The position numbers and the translations under genes were made by a program. A stretch of 64,000 nucleotides of DNA from Lentzea flava (GTDB taxonomy: Bacteria; Actinomycetota; Actinomycetes; Mycobacteriales; Pseudonocardiaceae), in the NCBI RefSeq assembly GCF_014648475.1, contig NZ_BMRE01000014.1:1-64000 (forward strand), written 5' to 3'. Each line of letters opens with the position of its first letter. The first letter of the stretch is position 1. This document shows positions 43,731-53,982 of this stretch, one piece after another. The notes beneath the pieces were generated by a model. It had not been told where the DNA came from and did no database searches. It saw nothing but the letters and a program-made list of their open reading frames with translations.

Positions 43731-45137
43731 GTGACTGTGACGGATTCTGACCTCAATGAGGGCCGTCAGCAGCTGAGTTTGGGCACGGCCGCCGCACGTA
43801 ATCTGGCCACGACCACCAAGTCCGTCCCGCAGATGCAGGGAATCACTTCCCGCTGGCTGCTCAAGGTGCTGCCCTGGGTTCAGGCCGCGGGTGGTGCCTA
43901 CCGCGTCAACCGCCGTCTCACCTACACGTTGGGCGATGGACGCGTTTCGTTCACCAACATCGGCGCGGACATCCGCGTCGTGCCCCAGGAGCTGACCGAG
44001 CTGTCGCTGCTGAAGGGCTTCGACGACGACGCCGTCCTCGCCGCGCTGGCCGGCCGCTTCCAGCAGCGCGAGTTCGGCATCGGCGAGCTCATCGTCGAAA
44101 AGGGCCGTCCGATGGACACCGTCGTGCTGATCGCGCACGGCAAGGTCGACAAGATCGGCACCGGTGAGTACGGCGGCGAGACCGTCCTGGGCAACCTGGC
44201 CGACGGCGAGTACTTCGGCGAGACCGTGCTGGCGGGGCCACAGGGCGAGTGGGAGTACTCCGCCAAGGCCGTCACCCCGGTCACCGTCCTCACGCTGTCG
44301 TGGGACGACTTCCAGGCTCTCAACGGCGAGGCCGGCGGCCTGCGCGCGCACATCCAGCAGGCCTACAACAACCGCAACAAGCCGCAGAACGACTTCGGTG
44401 AGGCCGAGATCGGCCTGGCGGCCGGCCACGACGGCGAGCCCGTGCTGCCCGGCACGTTCGTCGACTACGAGCTCTCGCCGCGCGAGTACGAGCTGAGCGT
44501 CGCGCAGACCGTGCTGCAGGTCCACACGCGTGTCGCGGACCTCTACAACAACCCGATGGACCAGGTCGAGCAGCAGTTGCGGCTCACGATCGAGGCCCTG
44601 CGCGAGCGCCAGGAGCACGAGATCGTCAACAACCGGTCGTTCGGCCTGCTGCACAACGCGGACCTCAAGCAGCGCATCCACACCCGCTCCGGCCCGCCCA
44701 CCCCTGACGACTTCGACGAGCTGCTCTCGGTGGTGTGGAAGGACCCCGGCTACTTCCTCGCCCACCCGCGCACGATCGCGGCGTTCGGCCGCGAGTGCAA
44801 CAAGCGCGGCATCTACCCGCAGCACATCGACTTCAACGGCCAGTCCGTCCCCGCGTGGCGCGGCATCCCGGTGCTGCCGTGCAACAAGATCCCGATCTCG
44901 GACACCCGCACGTCGTCGGTCATGCTGATCCGCGTCGGCGAGCAGAACCAGGGTGTCATCGGCCTGCACCAGACCGGCATCCCCGACGAGTACCAGCCGG
45001 GCCTTTCGGTGCGGTTCATGGGGATCAACGACCAGGCGATCATCAACTACCTGGTCAGCGCCTACTACTCGGCAGCGATCATGGTGCCGGACGCGATCGG
45101 TGTGCTGGAGCACGTCGAGCTGGGCCGCGAAGGCTAG
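43731..45137 (+). CDS. Family 2B encapsulin shell protein 1 (HK97 fold with cNMP-binding-like insert)
   Basis: 468 aa. After an N-terminal arm (LSLGTAAARNLATTTKSVPQ) comes a cyclic-nucleotide-binding-like domain at about 95-198 (IVEKGRPMDTVVLIAHGKV, GEYFGETVLAG). The rest is the HK97 shell body (GEPVLPGTFVDYELSPREYE, MDQVEQQLRLTIEALRER, NADLKQRIHTRSGP, QTGIPDEYQPGLSVRFMG). There is no helix-turn-helix, so it is not a Crp-type regulator despite the insert. Family 2B shells self-assemble into hollow capsids that enclose terpene enzymes. The GTG at 43731 has an AGGTGG 9 nt upstream and aligns with the start of shell 2. It leads the seven-gene operon. Confidence 0.93.
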   Translation: MTVTDSDLNEGRQQLSLGTAAARNLATTTKSVPQMQGITSRWLLKVLPWVQAAGGAYRVNRRLTYTLGDGRVSFTNIGADIRVVPQELTELSLLKGFDDDAVLAALAGRFQQREFGIGELIVEKGRPMDTVVLIAHGKVDKIGTGEYGGETVLGNLADGEYFGETVLAGPQGEWEYSAKAVTPVTVLTLSWDDFQALNGEAGGLRAHIQQAYNNRNKPQNDFGEAEIGLAAGHDGEPVLPGTFVDYELSPREYELSVAQTVLQVHTRVADLYNNPMDQVEQQLRLTIEALRERQEHEIVNNRSFGLLHNADLKQRIHTRSGPPTPDDFDELLSVVWKDPGYFLAHPRTIAAFGRECNKRGIYPQHIDFNGQSVPAWRGIPVLPCNKIPISDTRTSSVMLIRVGEQNQGVIGLHQTGIPDEYQPGLSVRFMGINDQAIINYLVSAYYSAAIMVPDAIGVLEHVELGREG

Positions 45138-45146
45138 CCGGAGAAG

Positions 45147-46224
<1,078 letters not shown>

Positions 46225-46232
<8 letters not shown>

Positions 46233-47226
46233 GTTCGACATGCCGTTCCCGGCACGGCTTTCCCCGCACCTCGACCGGGTCCGTCAGCACACCAGGACGT
46301 GGGTGCGGGACATGGGCATGCTGAACGGCGCGCCCTGGACCGAGGCGTTCTACGACGCGGCGGACTACGGCGGCTTCGCACCGCTGACGCACCCGACGGC
46401 GTCGCTCGACGACCTGAAGCACATCGGCGACTGGCACACGTGGGGCTTCTACGTGAGCGACGCGTTCCGGGAGGGCTTCCTGCGGCCGCGCAACGTCGCC
46501 GGCGGCAAGGCTTTCGTCGCCCGGCTCAAGTCGGTGCTGGCCGGGTCGGCTCCGTCGGCGAACCCCGCGGAGAGAGGCCTGGCCGACCTCGTCTCGCGGT
46601 CCACTTTGGACTCCGAAGACACCGAGCACCTCGGCGAGCACCTGGACGCGCTGTTGTGGGAGCTGCACAACACCGCCCAGGGCCGGGTGCCGGATCCGAT
46701 CGACCTCGTGGAGATGCGGCGGCGGTCGATCGCCGCGGAGCTGTCCGCGAAGCTGGTGCGCAAGTCGGTCGGCGCGGAGCTGCCCGCGGAGTTGCTGCGC
46801 AACAGCACGATGCGGGCGCTCGTCGACTCGTTCGGCGACGTTCCCGCGTTGCGTCAGGAGATCGTCGGGTTCGACCGCGTCTACGCCACCGGTGCCAGCA
46901 CGACCAGCGCGGTGCTCGCCGTCCAGCAGTTCTTCGACTGCGAGCGGGAGCAGGCGGTGTCGGTCGCCGCCGACCTGATCGCGGCACGGCTGCGGCAGAT
47001 CGTCTCGATCATCGCCGAGCTGCCGTCGATCGCGGCCGAGTACGACCTCGACGAGGCGGCGCGGGCCGGGCTGCACCGGTACGTCGAAGCGCTGAAGTCG
47101 TGGCTGGCCGGTGAACTGCTGTGGACGCAGCGATCCGGCAGGTTCAGCTTCACCCCCACCCCCACCCGCAAGTCCTTCCACTCCCCCACGGGACTCGGCA
47201 CTGCCGCCGCAGTCCTTGCCCGCTGA
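46225..47226 (+). CDS. Degenerate terpene cyclase homologue, geosmin-synthase C-domain-like
   Basis: 333 aa. It resembles the C-terminal domain of geosmin synthase (MPFPARLSPHLDRVRQHTRT, GRVPDPIDLVEMRRRS, ALKSWLAGELLW) but has lost the catalytic motifs: DDxx(D/E) is VSDAF at 77-81, the NSE triad is Q211/G215/V219, and the RY pair is R306-F307. It should be unable to bind three Mg ions, so it is likely a pseudoenzyme, scaffold or shell-loading partner. It overlaps the active cyclase by 8 nt, so the two are made together. Its tail (SPTGLGTAAAVLAR) resembles the partner's. A non-canonical activity is possible. Confidence 0.9.
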
Positions 47227-47247
47227 AGCAGATTGGCGTGATTCGCA

Positions 47248-48648
47248 GTGACTGTTACCGATCCGGGTCTCGGGGTCGACGAGCAGCAGCTGAGCCTTTC
47301 CACCGCCGCAGCCCGCAACCTCTCGACGACCACCAAGTCCGCGCCGCAGATGCAGGGCATCTCGCCCCGGTGGCTGCTGCGCATGCTGCCCTGGGTCGAG
47401 GCCAAGGGTGGCGCGTTCCGGGTCAACCGGCGCCTGAGCTACGCGGTCGGTGACGGCCGCGTCACGTTCACCAGCGTCGGTTCCGAGGTGCGTGTCGTGC
47501 CGCAGGAGCTGTGCGAGTTCGTGCTGCTGCGCGGGTTCGAGGACGAGGCGGCGCTGACCGCCGTCGCGAACCGCTTCGAGCAGCGCGAGTACGAGCCGGG
47601 TGAGGTGATCGCGGAACGCGGCGCGTCCGTCGACCAGATCGTCGTCATCGCGCACGGCAAGGTCACCAAGACCGGCCTCGGCGAGTACGGCGACGAGGTG
47701 GCGCTCGGCACGATCGCGGACGGCGAGTACATCGGCGACGAACCCGTCCTGTCCGGCGTCGAGAAGAACTGGAGCTTCACGGCGCGGACGCTGACGCCGA
47801 CGACGGCCGTCGTGCTGTCGCGGGCGGCCTTCAACCAGCTCAACGGGCAGATCGAGCCGTTGCGCGAGCACATCGCGCACCAGCTCGCGCACCCCTCGGC
47901 GCCGTCGAACAAGCACGGTGAGGCGGAGATCCACCTCGCCTCCGGGCACGACGGCGAGCCGGTGCTGCCCGGCACGTTCGTCGACTACGAGCTGCGGCCG
48001 CGCGAGTACGAACTCTCGGTGGCACAGACGATCCTGCGCGTCCACACGCGGGTGGCCGACCTCTACAGCCAGCCGATGGACCAGGTCGAGCACCAGCTGC
48101 GGCTGACGATCGAGGCCCTGCGCGAACGGCAGGAGTTCGAGCTCGTCAACAACAAGGAGTTCGGCCTCATCGCCAACGCCGACCTCAAGCAGCGGATCAG
48201 CACCAGGTCCGGGCCCGTCACGCCGGACGACATGGACGAGCTGATCTCCCGGCGCCGCAACACCAAGCTCATCCTGGCGCACCCCAAGGCGATCGCCGCG
48301 TTCGGCCGGCAGCTGAACTCGCGCGGCCTGTACGCGCCGACGGTCGAGGTGGAGGGCAAGCCGCTGCAGTCGTGGCGCGGCATCCCGATCGCGCCGTGCG
48401 ACAAGATCCCGGTCAACAAGAACGGCACCACGTCGATCCTCGCGATGCGCCTGGGCGAGGAGAAGCAGGGTGTCGTCGGCCTGCGCCAGACCGGCATCCC
48501 CGACGAGTACGAGCCCGGCCTGAACGTGCGGTTCATGGGCATCGACGAGCACGCGGTGCTCAAGTACCTGGTGTCGACGTACTACTCGGCCGCGGTGCTG
48601 GTGCCGGACGCGCTCGGCGTGCTGGAGAACGTGGAGATCGGTCTCTAA
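47248..48648 (+). CDS. Family 2B encapsulin shell protein 2
   Basis: 466 aa, an obvious paralogue of shell 1 over the full length (QQLSLSTAAARNLSTTTKSA, MDQVEHQLRLTIEALRER, NADLKQRISTRSGPVTPDDM, QTGIPDEYEPGLNVRFMGID). The cNMP-type insert differs in its phosphate cassette (GEYIGDEPVLSG in place of GEYFGETVLAG) and the P-domain segment after it diverges (RRRNTKLILAHP versus KDPGYFLAHP). Two different shells in one operon suggest a mixed-composition capsid or two compartments. It starts 21 bp after the cyclase-like gene and is followed 3 bp later by the prenyl synthase. Confidence 0.92.
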   Translation: MTVTDPGLGVDEQQLSLSTAAARNLSTTTKSAPQMQGISPRWLLRMLPWVEAKGGAFRVNRRLSYAVGDGRVTFTSVGSEVRVVPQELCEFVLLRGFEDEAALTAVANRFEQREYEPGEVIAERGASVDQIVVIAHGKVTKTGLGEYGDEVALGTIADGEYIGDEPVLSGVEKNWSFTARTLTPTTAVVLSRAAFNQLNGQIEPLREHIAHQLAHPSAPSNKHGEAEIHLASGHDGEPVLPGTFVDYELRPREYELSVAQTILRVHTRVADLYSQPMDQVEHQLRLTIEALRERQEFELVNNKEFGLIANADLKQRISTRSGPVTPDDMDELISRRRNTKLILAHPKAIAAFGRQLNSRGLYAPTVEVEGKPLQSWRGIPIAPCDKIPVNKNGTTSILAMRLGEEKQGVVGLRQTGIPDEYEPGLNVRFMGIDEHAVLKYLVSTYYSAAVLVPDALGVLENVEIGL

Positions 48649-48651
48649 ACC

Positions 48652-49698
48652 ATGACCGCGGAGATGACTGAACCTCTCGCTGCCGGACGGCCGGCGGCCG
48701 AGGTGCTCGCGTGGAGCCGGGGCCTCGTGCTCCCGGCTCTGCGCAAGGCCGTCGAACAGCTGCCCCCGTCGATGCGCACGATCGCCGAGTACCACCACGG
48801 GTGGCGCGACGAGTACGGCAACCCGGTGCTGGAGAACGGTGGCAAGGCCATCCGTCCGGCCTTGGTGCTGCTGGCGGCCGAGGCCGTCGGCGGCACCGCC
48901 TCCGCCGCCGTGCCGGCCGCGGTGGCGGTGGAGCTCATCCACAACTTCTCGTTGCTGCACGACGACGTGATGGACAGCGACACGACCCGGCGTCACCGTG
49001 CCACGGCGTGGACGGTGTTCGGCGTCAACGCGGCGATCCTGGCCGGTGACGCGTTGCAGGCGTTGGCCGTGGACGTCCTTGCCGCGTCAGGACATCCGCG
49101 TGCTCTGGAGGCGATCCGGACGCTGGGTGACGCCGTGGTGGCGTTGCTCGACGGGCAGGCGTTCGATCTCGACTTCGAGACGCGGTCCGACGTGAAGGTG
49201 TCCGAAGTGGAGCAGATGGCGCGCGGCAAGACCGGCGCGCTGCTGGGCGCCTCGACTGCGTTGGGCGCGCTGTACGGCGGCGGGACCGACGAACAGGTCG
49301 AAGCGATGCGCGGGTACGGCGCCGAGCTGGGTCTGGCGTTCCAGCACGTGGACGACCTGCTCGGCATCTGGGGCGACCCGGAGGTGACCGGCAAGGCCGC
49401 GCACTCGGACCTGGCCAACCGCAAGAAGTCCCTGCCGGTCGTGCACGCCCTGACCGCGGGAGTTCCGGCGTCCGCCGAGCTCGCGTCGCTGTACTTCGGC
49501 GCTCACGAGATGAACGCCGAGACGCTGGCGCGGGCAGCTTCGCTCGTCGACGCCGCCGGTGGCCGGGCGTGGAGCCAGGAGCAGGCCGGCGAGCTGCACA
49601 CGCAGGCGTTGGTTCACCTCGGTGAAGCCTCGCCGACCGCGCGTGCGGCGGTGGAGCTCGGCACGCTCGCCCAGCTGGTGACCCATCGAGACCATTGA
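48652..49698 (+). CDS. Polyprenyl (farnesyl/geranylgeranyl) diphosphate synthase
   Basis: 348 aa. The first Asp-rich motif is DDVMD (104-108) within HNFSLLHDDVMDSDTTRRH; the second is DDLLG (234-238) in FQHVDDLLGIWGD. GGKAIRPALVLLAAEAVGG matches the GGKRIRP-type substrate motif. It condenses isopentenyl with allylic diphosphates to give the cyclase substrate, probably FPP, though chain length cannot be set from sequence. Some family 2B loci use such enzymes as cargo; the N-terminal extension before residue 20 is short. It lies 3 bp after shell 2 and 10 bp before ispH. Confidence 0.9.
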   Translation: MTAEMTEPLAAGRPAAEVLAWSRGLVLPALRKAVEQLPPSMRTIAEYHHGWRDEYGNPVLENGGKAIRPALVLLAAEAVGGTASAAVPAAVAVELIHNFSLLHDDVMDSDTTRRHRATAWTVFGVNAAILAGDALQALAVDVLAASGHPRALEAIRTLGDAVVALLDGQAFDLDFETRSDVKVSEVEQMARGKTGALLGASTALGALYGGGTDEQVEAMRGYGAELGLAFQHVDDLLGIWGDPEVTGKAAHSDLANRKKSLPVVHALTAGVPASAELASLYFGAHEMNAETLARAASLVDAAGGRAWSQEQAGELHTQALVHLGEASPTARAAVELGTLAQLVTHRDH

Positions 49699-49708
49699 AA
49701 GGCACCTG

Positions 49709-50650
49709 ATGACGGAACACCCGCCGCGTTCGGTGCTGCTCGCCTCACCCCGGTCGTTCTGCGCCGGGGTGGAGCGCGCCATCGAGATCGTGGAACGGCT
49801 GCTCGACCAGCGCGGCGGCCCCATCTACGTGCGCAAGCAGATCGTGCACAACATCCACGTGGTGCGGTCGCTGGAGGCTCGCGGTGCCGTGTTCGTGGAG
49901 GAGCTGTCCGAGGTGCCCGCGGGTGCCACCGTGGTGTTCTCCGCGCACGGTGTCTCTCCCGCCGTCCGTGCCGAGGCCGTGTCCAGGTCGCTCGACGTGC
50001 TGGACGCGACCTGTCCTCTCGTGGCGAAGGTGCACGCCGAGGCCAAGCGGTTCGCCGAGCGCGGCGACACGATCGTCCTCATCGGACACGCCGGGCACGA
50101 GGAGGTCGAAGGGACGCTGGGAGAAGCGCCCGACCAGATGGTGCTCGTCGAGACCGTCGACGACGTCGAGGCCCTCGACGTCACGGGTCCCGTGTCGTAC
50201 CTGACGCAGACGACGCTGGCCGTGGACGAGACGGCGGACGTGATCGAGGCGTTGCAGCGCAAGTTCCCCCAGCTGCGCGGGCCGGGGTCGGACGACATCT
50301 GTTACGCGACGACGAACCGGCAGATCGCCATCCGGGACGTGGCCGCGCAGTCGGACCTGGTTCTCGTGGTGGGCTCGAAGAACTCGTCCAACTCGGTGCG
50401 GATGGTCGAGCTGGCCGCGCGCGGCGGCACTCCGGCGTATTTGATCGACGACGCGTCGGAGATCGATCCGGCGTGGCTCGCCGGGGTGTCGACGGTCGGC
50501 CTGTCGGCCGGTGCCTCGGCGCCGCCCGAACTGGTGGACGAGGTGGTGTCGGCCTTGCGGGCCTTGGGTTCCGTCACCGTGTCGACGCACACGACGGCCA
50601 CCGAGACGGTCTCCTTCACGCTGCCGCTGGCGGTGCGCCGTGCTGGCTGA
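49709..50650 (+). CDS. ispH: 4-hydroxy-3-methylbut-2-enyl diphosphate reductase (IspH)
   Basis: 313 aa. Three Cys ligands of the catalytic [4Fe-4S] cluster are at C18 (SFCAGVERAI), C102 (DATCPLVAKVH) and C198 (DDICYATTNRQ). The HxxH/E and TQTTL segments are in place. It makes IPP and DMAPP in the last MEP step. As a second copy placed in a terpene operon, it should raise precursor flux for the nanocompartment; whether another ispH exists elsewhere is unknown. Its stop overlaps the dxs start by 11 nt. Confidence 0.94.
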   Translation: MTEHPPRSVLLASPRSFCAGVERAIEIVERLLDQRGGPIYVRKQIVHNIHVVRSLEARGAVFVEELSEVPAGATVVFSAHGVSPAVRAEAVSRSLDVLDATCPLVAKVHAEAKRFAERGDTIVLIGHAGHEEVEGTLGEAPDQMVLVETVDDVEALDVTGPVSYLTQTTLAVDETADVIEALQRKFPQLRGPGSDDICYATTNRQIAIRDVAAQSDLVLVVGSKNSSNSVRMVELAARGGTPAYLIDDASEIDPAWLAGVSTVGLSAGASAPPELVDEVVSALRALGSVTVSTHTTATETVSFTLPLAVRRAG

Positions 50651-52346
50651 CATCACCTCGCCCGCGGACGTCCGGGCGCTCCCCTCCTCGGCACTCGGTT
50701 CCCTGGCAGAGGAGATCCGGGCGTTCCTGATCTCCAGGGTGCACCGGACCGGCGGGCACCTCGGCCCGAACCTCGGTGCCGTCGAGCTGACGATCGCGGT
50801 GCACCGGGTGTTCTCCTCGCCCGTCGACGTCGTGCTGTTCGACACTGGTCATCAGTCGTACGTGCACAAGATGCTGACCGGCCGGTGCACCGACTTCGAC
50901 TCGTTGCGCCAGGCCGGTGGCCTGTCCGGTTATCCGTCGGCGGCCGAGTCCGCGCACGACGTCATCGAGAACTCGCACGCGTCGACCGCACTGTCCTATG
51001 CGGACGGTCTGGCGAAGGCCTTCGAGCTGTCCGGCGCCGATCGCCGGGTCGTGGCCATCGTCGGCGACGGCGCACTGACCGGTGGGATGTGCTGGGAGGC
51101 GTTGAACAACATCGGCGGGTCGGCTCGGCCGGTCGTGGTGGTGCTGAACGACAACGGCCGCTCCTACGACCCGACCACGGGCGGCTTCGCGGCGTCGTTG
51201 CGCTCCGGCACCGCGCGGGGGCTGTTCGAGGCGCTGGGGCTCGCCTACCTCGGCGAGGTCGACGGCCACGACGTGCACGCCGTCGAGAACGCCCTGTGGG
51301 AGGCCAAGGCTCTGGGGCGGCCGGTGGTCGTGCACTGCAAGACCGTGAAGGGCAAGGGGTACGAGGCCGCCGAAGCCGACGAGGCCGACCGCATGCACGC
51401 GGTCGGCGCGTCCGGGGCGTCGACCGGCCGCACCTGGACCGACGCGTTCTCCGACGAGATCGTCGCCATCGGCTCGGAGCGTCCGGACATCGTCTGCGTG
51501 ACCGCGGCGATGCTGGAACCGGTGGGTCTGCGGCCGTTCTCGCAACGCTTTCCCTCGCGGGTCTTCGACGTGGGCATCGCCGAGCAGCACGCCGTGACGT
51601 CGGCCGCCGGCATGGCGATGGGCGGCCTGCACCCGGTCGTCGCCGTCTACGCGACCTTCCTGTCGCGCGCCTTCGACCAGCTGCTGATGGACGTGGCACT
51701 GCACCGGTTACCCGTGACGTTCGTGCTGGACCGCGCCGGGGTGACCGGCCCGGACGGCGCGTCGCACCACGGCATGTGGGACGCCTCCGTCCTCCCCGTG
51801 GTGCCGGGACTGCGCCTAGCCGCGCCGCGCGACCCTTCGTCGCTGGCCGCGTTGCTGCGCGAGGCCGTCGCGGTGTCCGACGGCCCGACCGTCGTGCGCT
51901 ATCCCAAGTCCTCGGCCGGGCCCGACGTGCCGGCGTTGCGCAGGGTGAGCCATTTCGACGTGCTGCGCGAGGTTCCGGACGCCGAGGTCCTGCTGGTCGC
52001 GGTGGGACCGCTGGCCGGTCCGTGCCTGGCGGCGGCTCTCGAGCTGGAATCGCACGACGTCCGGGTCAGCGTGGTCGACCCGAGGTGGATCGCTCCCCTG
52101 GACCCGCACCTCGTGAAGTACAGCAGCCGGCACCGCCTGGTCTTGGCGGTGGAGGACACGACCTCGACCGGTGCTCTGGGTTCTCGTCTGGGGCAAGCTC
52201 TGACCGGCAGCTCCACGTGCGTGGCGACCTTCGCGTTGCCCGCGCGGTTCCTGCCGCACGACTCACGCGCCCGCATCCTGCGCGCCCACGGCCTGGACGC
52301 GGCGGGCATCACGACGAGCGTGCTGAAGCGCCTCGGCGGGAAGTGA
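50640..52346 (+). CDS. dxs: 1-deoxy-D-xylulose-5-phosphate synthase (DXS)
   Basis: 568 aa, shorter than the usual ~620-640 because the loop between the thiamine-binding part and the pyrimidine domain is reduced (DNGRSYDPTTGGFA to LFEALGLAYLGEVDGHD). Thiamine diphosphate motifs are intact: HTGG-type start, GDGALTGGMCWEALNN, and DVGIAEQHAVTSAAGMA with the catalytic Glu. It makes the first committed MEP-pathway compound. The GTG at 50640 overlaps ispH; an upstream in-frame extension lies inside ispH and is a shadow. It ends the operon, overlapping the convergent acyltransferase by 38 bp. Confidence 0.93.
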   Translation: MLADITSPADVRALPSSALGSLAEEIRAFLISRVHRTGGHLGPNLGAVELTIAVHRVFSSPVDVVLFDTGHQSYVHKMLTGRCTDFDSLRQAGGLSGYPSAAESAHDVIENSHASTALSYADGLAKAFELSGADRRVVAIVGDGALTGGMCWEALNNIGGSARPVVVVLNDNGRSYDPTTGGFAASLRSGTARGLFEALGLAYLGEVDGHDVHAVENALWEAKALGRPVVVHCKTVKGKGYEAAEADEADRMHAVGASGASTGRTWTDAFSDEIVAIGSERPDIVCVTAAMLEPVGLRPFSQRFPSRVFDVGIAEQHAVTSAAGMAMGGLHPVVAVYATFLSRAFDQLLMDVALHRLPVTFVLDRAGVTGPDGASHHGMWDASVLPVVPGLRLAAPRDPSSLAALLREAVAVSDGPTVVRYPKSSAGPDVPALRRVSHFDVLREVPDAEVLLVAVGPLAGPCLAAALELESHDVRVSVVDPRWIAPLDPHLVKYSSRHRLVLAVEDTTSTGALGSRLGQALTGSSTCVATFALPARFLPHDSRARILRAHGLDAAGITTSVLKRLGGK

Positions 52347-53415
52347 CGACCCAGCCGATCGCGAACGCCAGCGCGATCGCTCCCCCACCCACCACCGGCG
52401 CCTTCACCTCGGCCGGCAGGTCGAGCGGCCGCATCGCCGTGGCGAGGCTGAGCAGAATCGGCCCCTGCACGATGAACGCGACGTAGGCGGACCGCGCCAG
52501 CCCTTCGGCGAGGGGCCCGTGGCCGGTCAGCCTGCGTTGCGCGAGCCCGATGAGCCACAAACTGCCCGCCACCACCAGAACTCCCTCGGTGAGCGCCAGC
52601 GCCAGCGCCTGCCACCGCCAGCCCCCGAGGAACGGCTCGGCACTCTTCGCGAGGTCCAGCACCCCGAACAGCGCCGCCGCGACGGGCAACGCCGCGATCG
52701 TGGCGACGACGACGTTGCGGCACGTCCGGTAGATCTCGTCCGGCACCCGCTCGGCCAGCTTCCGCCCGCCGATCGCGCCGAGCAGGAACATGCCGAGGCA
52801 CTGCGGCCACCACCACAGGTGCAGGTCGCCCACCTGCCCGCTGCGCGCCGGGAACACCAGCCGCGTCAGGAACGTCGTCCCCGCCACGAGCATCGTCATG
52901 CCGACGACGGTTCTGGTGGTGATGGCGCGTTCCCTGACCGGCGGCAGGAACGCCGCCGCGATGCTGAACACCAGCAACACGCCCACGAACCACAGCGATC
53001 CGCTGTCCAGGAACGGATCCCGGTGCGTGAACGCGTGCCACCAGCTCACGTCCTGCCCGGCCCCGTTGTAGGCGATCCACACGAACGTCGGCCAGACGAC
53101 CACGGCGCTGACCACCCACGGCGTGCCCAGGCGGACCAGCCGGTCGGCGATGAACCGCTGCCGCCCTTTGCGCTCGATCGAGCCGGGCGTGAAGATCCCG
53201 GCCATGAAGTAGAACGTGCCCATGAAGAACAAACCGGACGGCCCGATCAACGCCGCCAGCACGGTCTCCACGCCGGGGTGGAACGTGACCTCGTTGACCT
53301 CGTCGTAGGGCCAGCCCCCGACGGCGGCGTAGCCCAGCAGCGCGTGGCCGCCGATGACCCACGCCACGAGGATCACCTTCAGGTTGTCCACAGCGGACAA
53401 TCTCACGCGTCCCAT
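52309..53415 (-). CDS. Acyltransferase-3-family membrane protein
   Basis: 368 aa with about ten transmembrane helices. It begins RLSAVDNLKVILVAWVIGGHALLG, the usual OafA/NodX-type first helix with a catalytic-site His, followed by GTFYFMAGIFTP and FVGVLLVFSIAAAF. Such proteins O-acetylate sugars or other small molecules at the membrane. No partner enzyme is adjacent. Its 3' end overlaps dxs convergently by 38 bp. Confidence 0.8.
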   Translation of the reverse strand: MGRVRLSAVDNLKVILVAWVIGGHALLGYAAVGGWPYDEVNEVTFHPGVETVLAALIGPSGLFFMGTFYFMAGIFTPGSIERKGRQRFIADRLVRLGTPWVVSAVVVWPTFVWIAYNGAGQDVSWWHAFTHRDPFLDSGSLWFVGVLLVFSIAAAFLPPVRERAITTRTVVGMTMLVAGTTFLTRLVFPARSGQVGDLHLWWWPQCLGMFLLGAIGGRKLAERVPDEIYRTCRNVVVATIAALPVAAALFGVLDLAKSAEPFLGGWRWQALALALTEGVLVVAGSLWLIGLAQRRLTGHGPLAEGLARSAYVAFIVQGPILLSLATAMRPLDLPAEVKAPVVGGGAIALAFAIGWVVTSRRGASARSS

Positions 53416-53459
53416 GGTCCGCTTCCGGAAGTCCGGACGCCACCACCAACGGGACGGAT

Positions 53460-53978
53460 ATGGTTGTGCGCGGTCAGTTGCGACCCGCTGCGACGAGACA
53501 CGCCATCGCTGTTCCCCGGGCGAACATCGTCACCATGGCCGGCACGTTGCTGGGGGTGCTGGCCGGCGGAGTGCTCGCTCGGCGCACGCAGGAACGCCAC
53601 TGGCTCAAGGACACCGAGGCCGAGGCGTACGCCGCGGTGCTGCGGGAGTACACGCGCGTCGAGTTCGACCTGCGGATGGCCCACGTCGAACGCAGGGCGC
53701 CGAAGGTCGACTGGGCGCCGTGGGGTGCCGCGCCGACGGCGTTGAGCCTGGTGGCCGAGGACAGGGCCGTCTCGGCGGCCGAACAACTCGCCAGGACCTT
53801 CGTGAGCATGGAGGCCCACCTGCACAACGCGGAACCGCAGCAGTAAAAGTGGCTGAGGCTGCAACGCACCCTGATCGACGAGCAGATGGCCTTCGTCAAC
53901 CTCGCCCGCCGGAGCCTGAACCGGACCCAGCCCGAGCTCACCGTGCGGGTGGGCGGCCCGCCCGCGACGCCGGAGTAG
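53460..53978 (+). pseudogene. Membrane-linked protein interrupted by an in-frame TAA
   Basis: The first 128 codons encode an N-terminal hydrophobic stretch (VTMAGTLLGVLAGGVLARRT) and a helical part (WLKDTEAEAYAAVLREYTRV, VAEDRAVSAAEQLARTFVSM). A TAA at 53844-53846 interrupts it, but the same frame goes on with coding-like residues (KWLRLQRTLIDEQMAFVNL, ARRSLNRTQPELTVRVGG) to TAG at 53978. Relatives in streptomycetes have this long helical form. It is a single-stop break, or a short gene followed by a remnant; a sequencing error is also possible. Confidence 0.55.
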
Positions 53979-53982
53979 TGCG

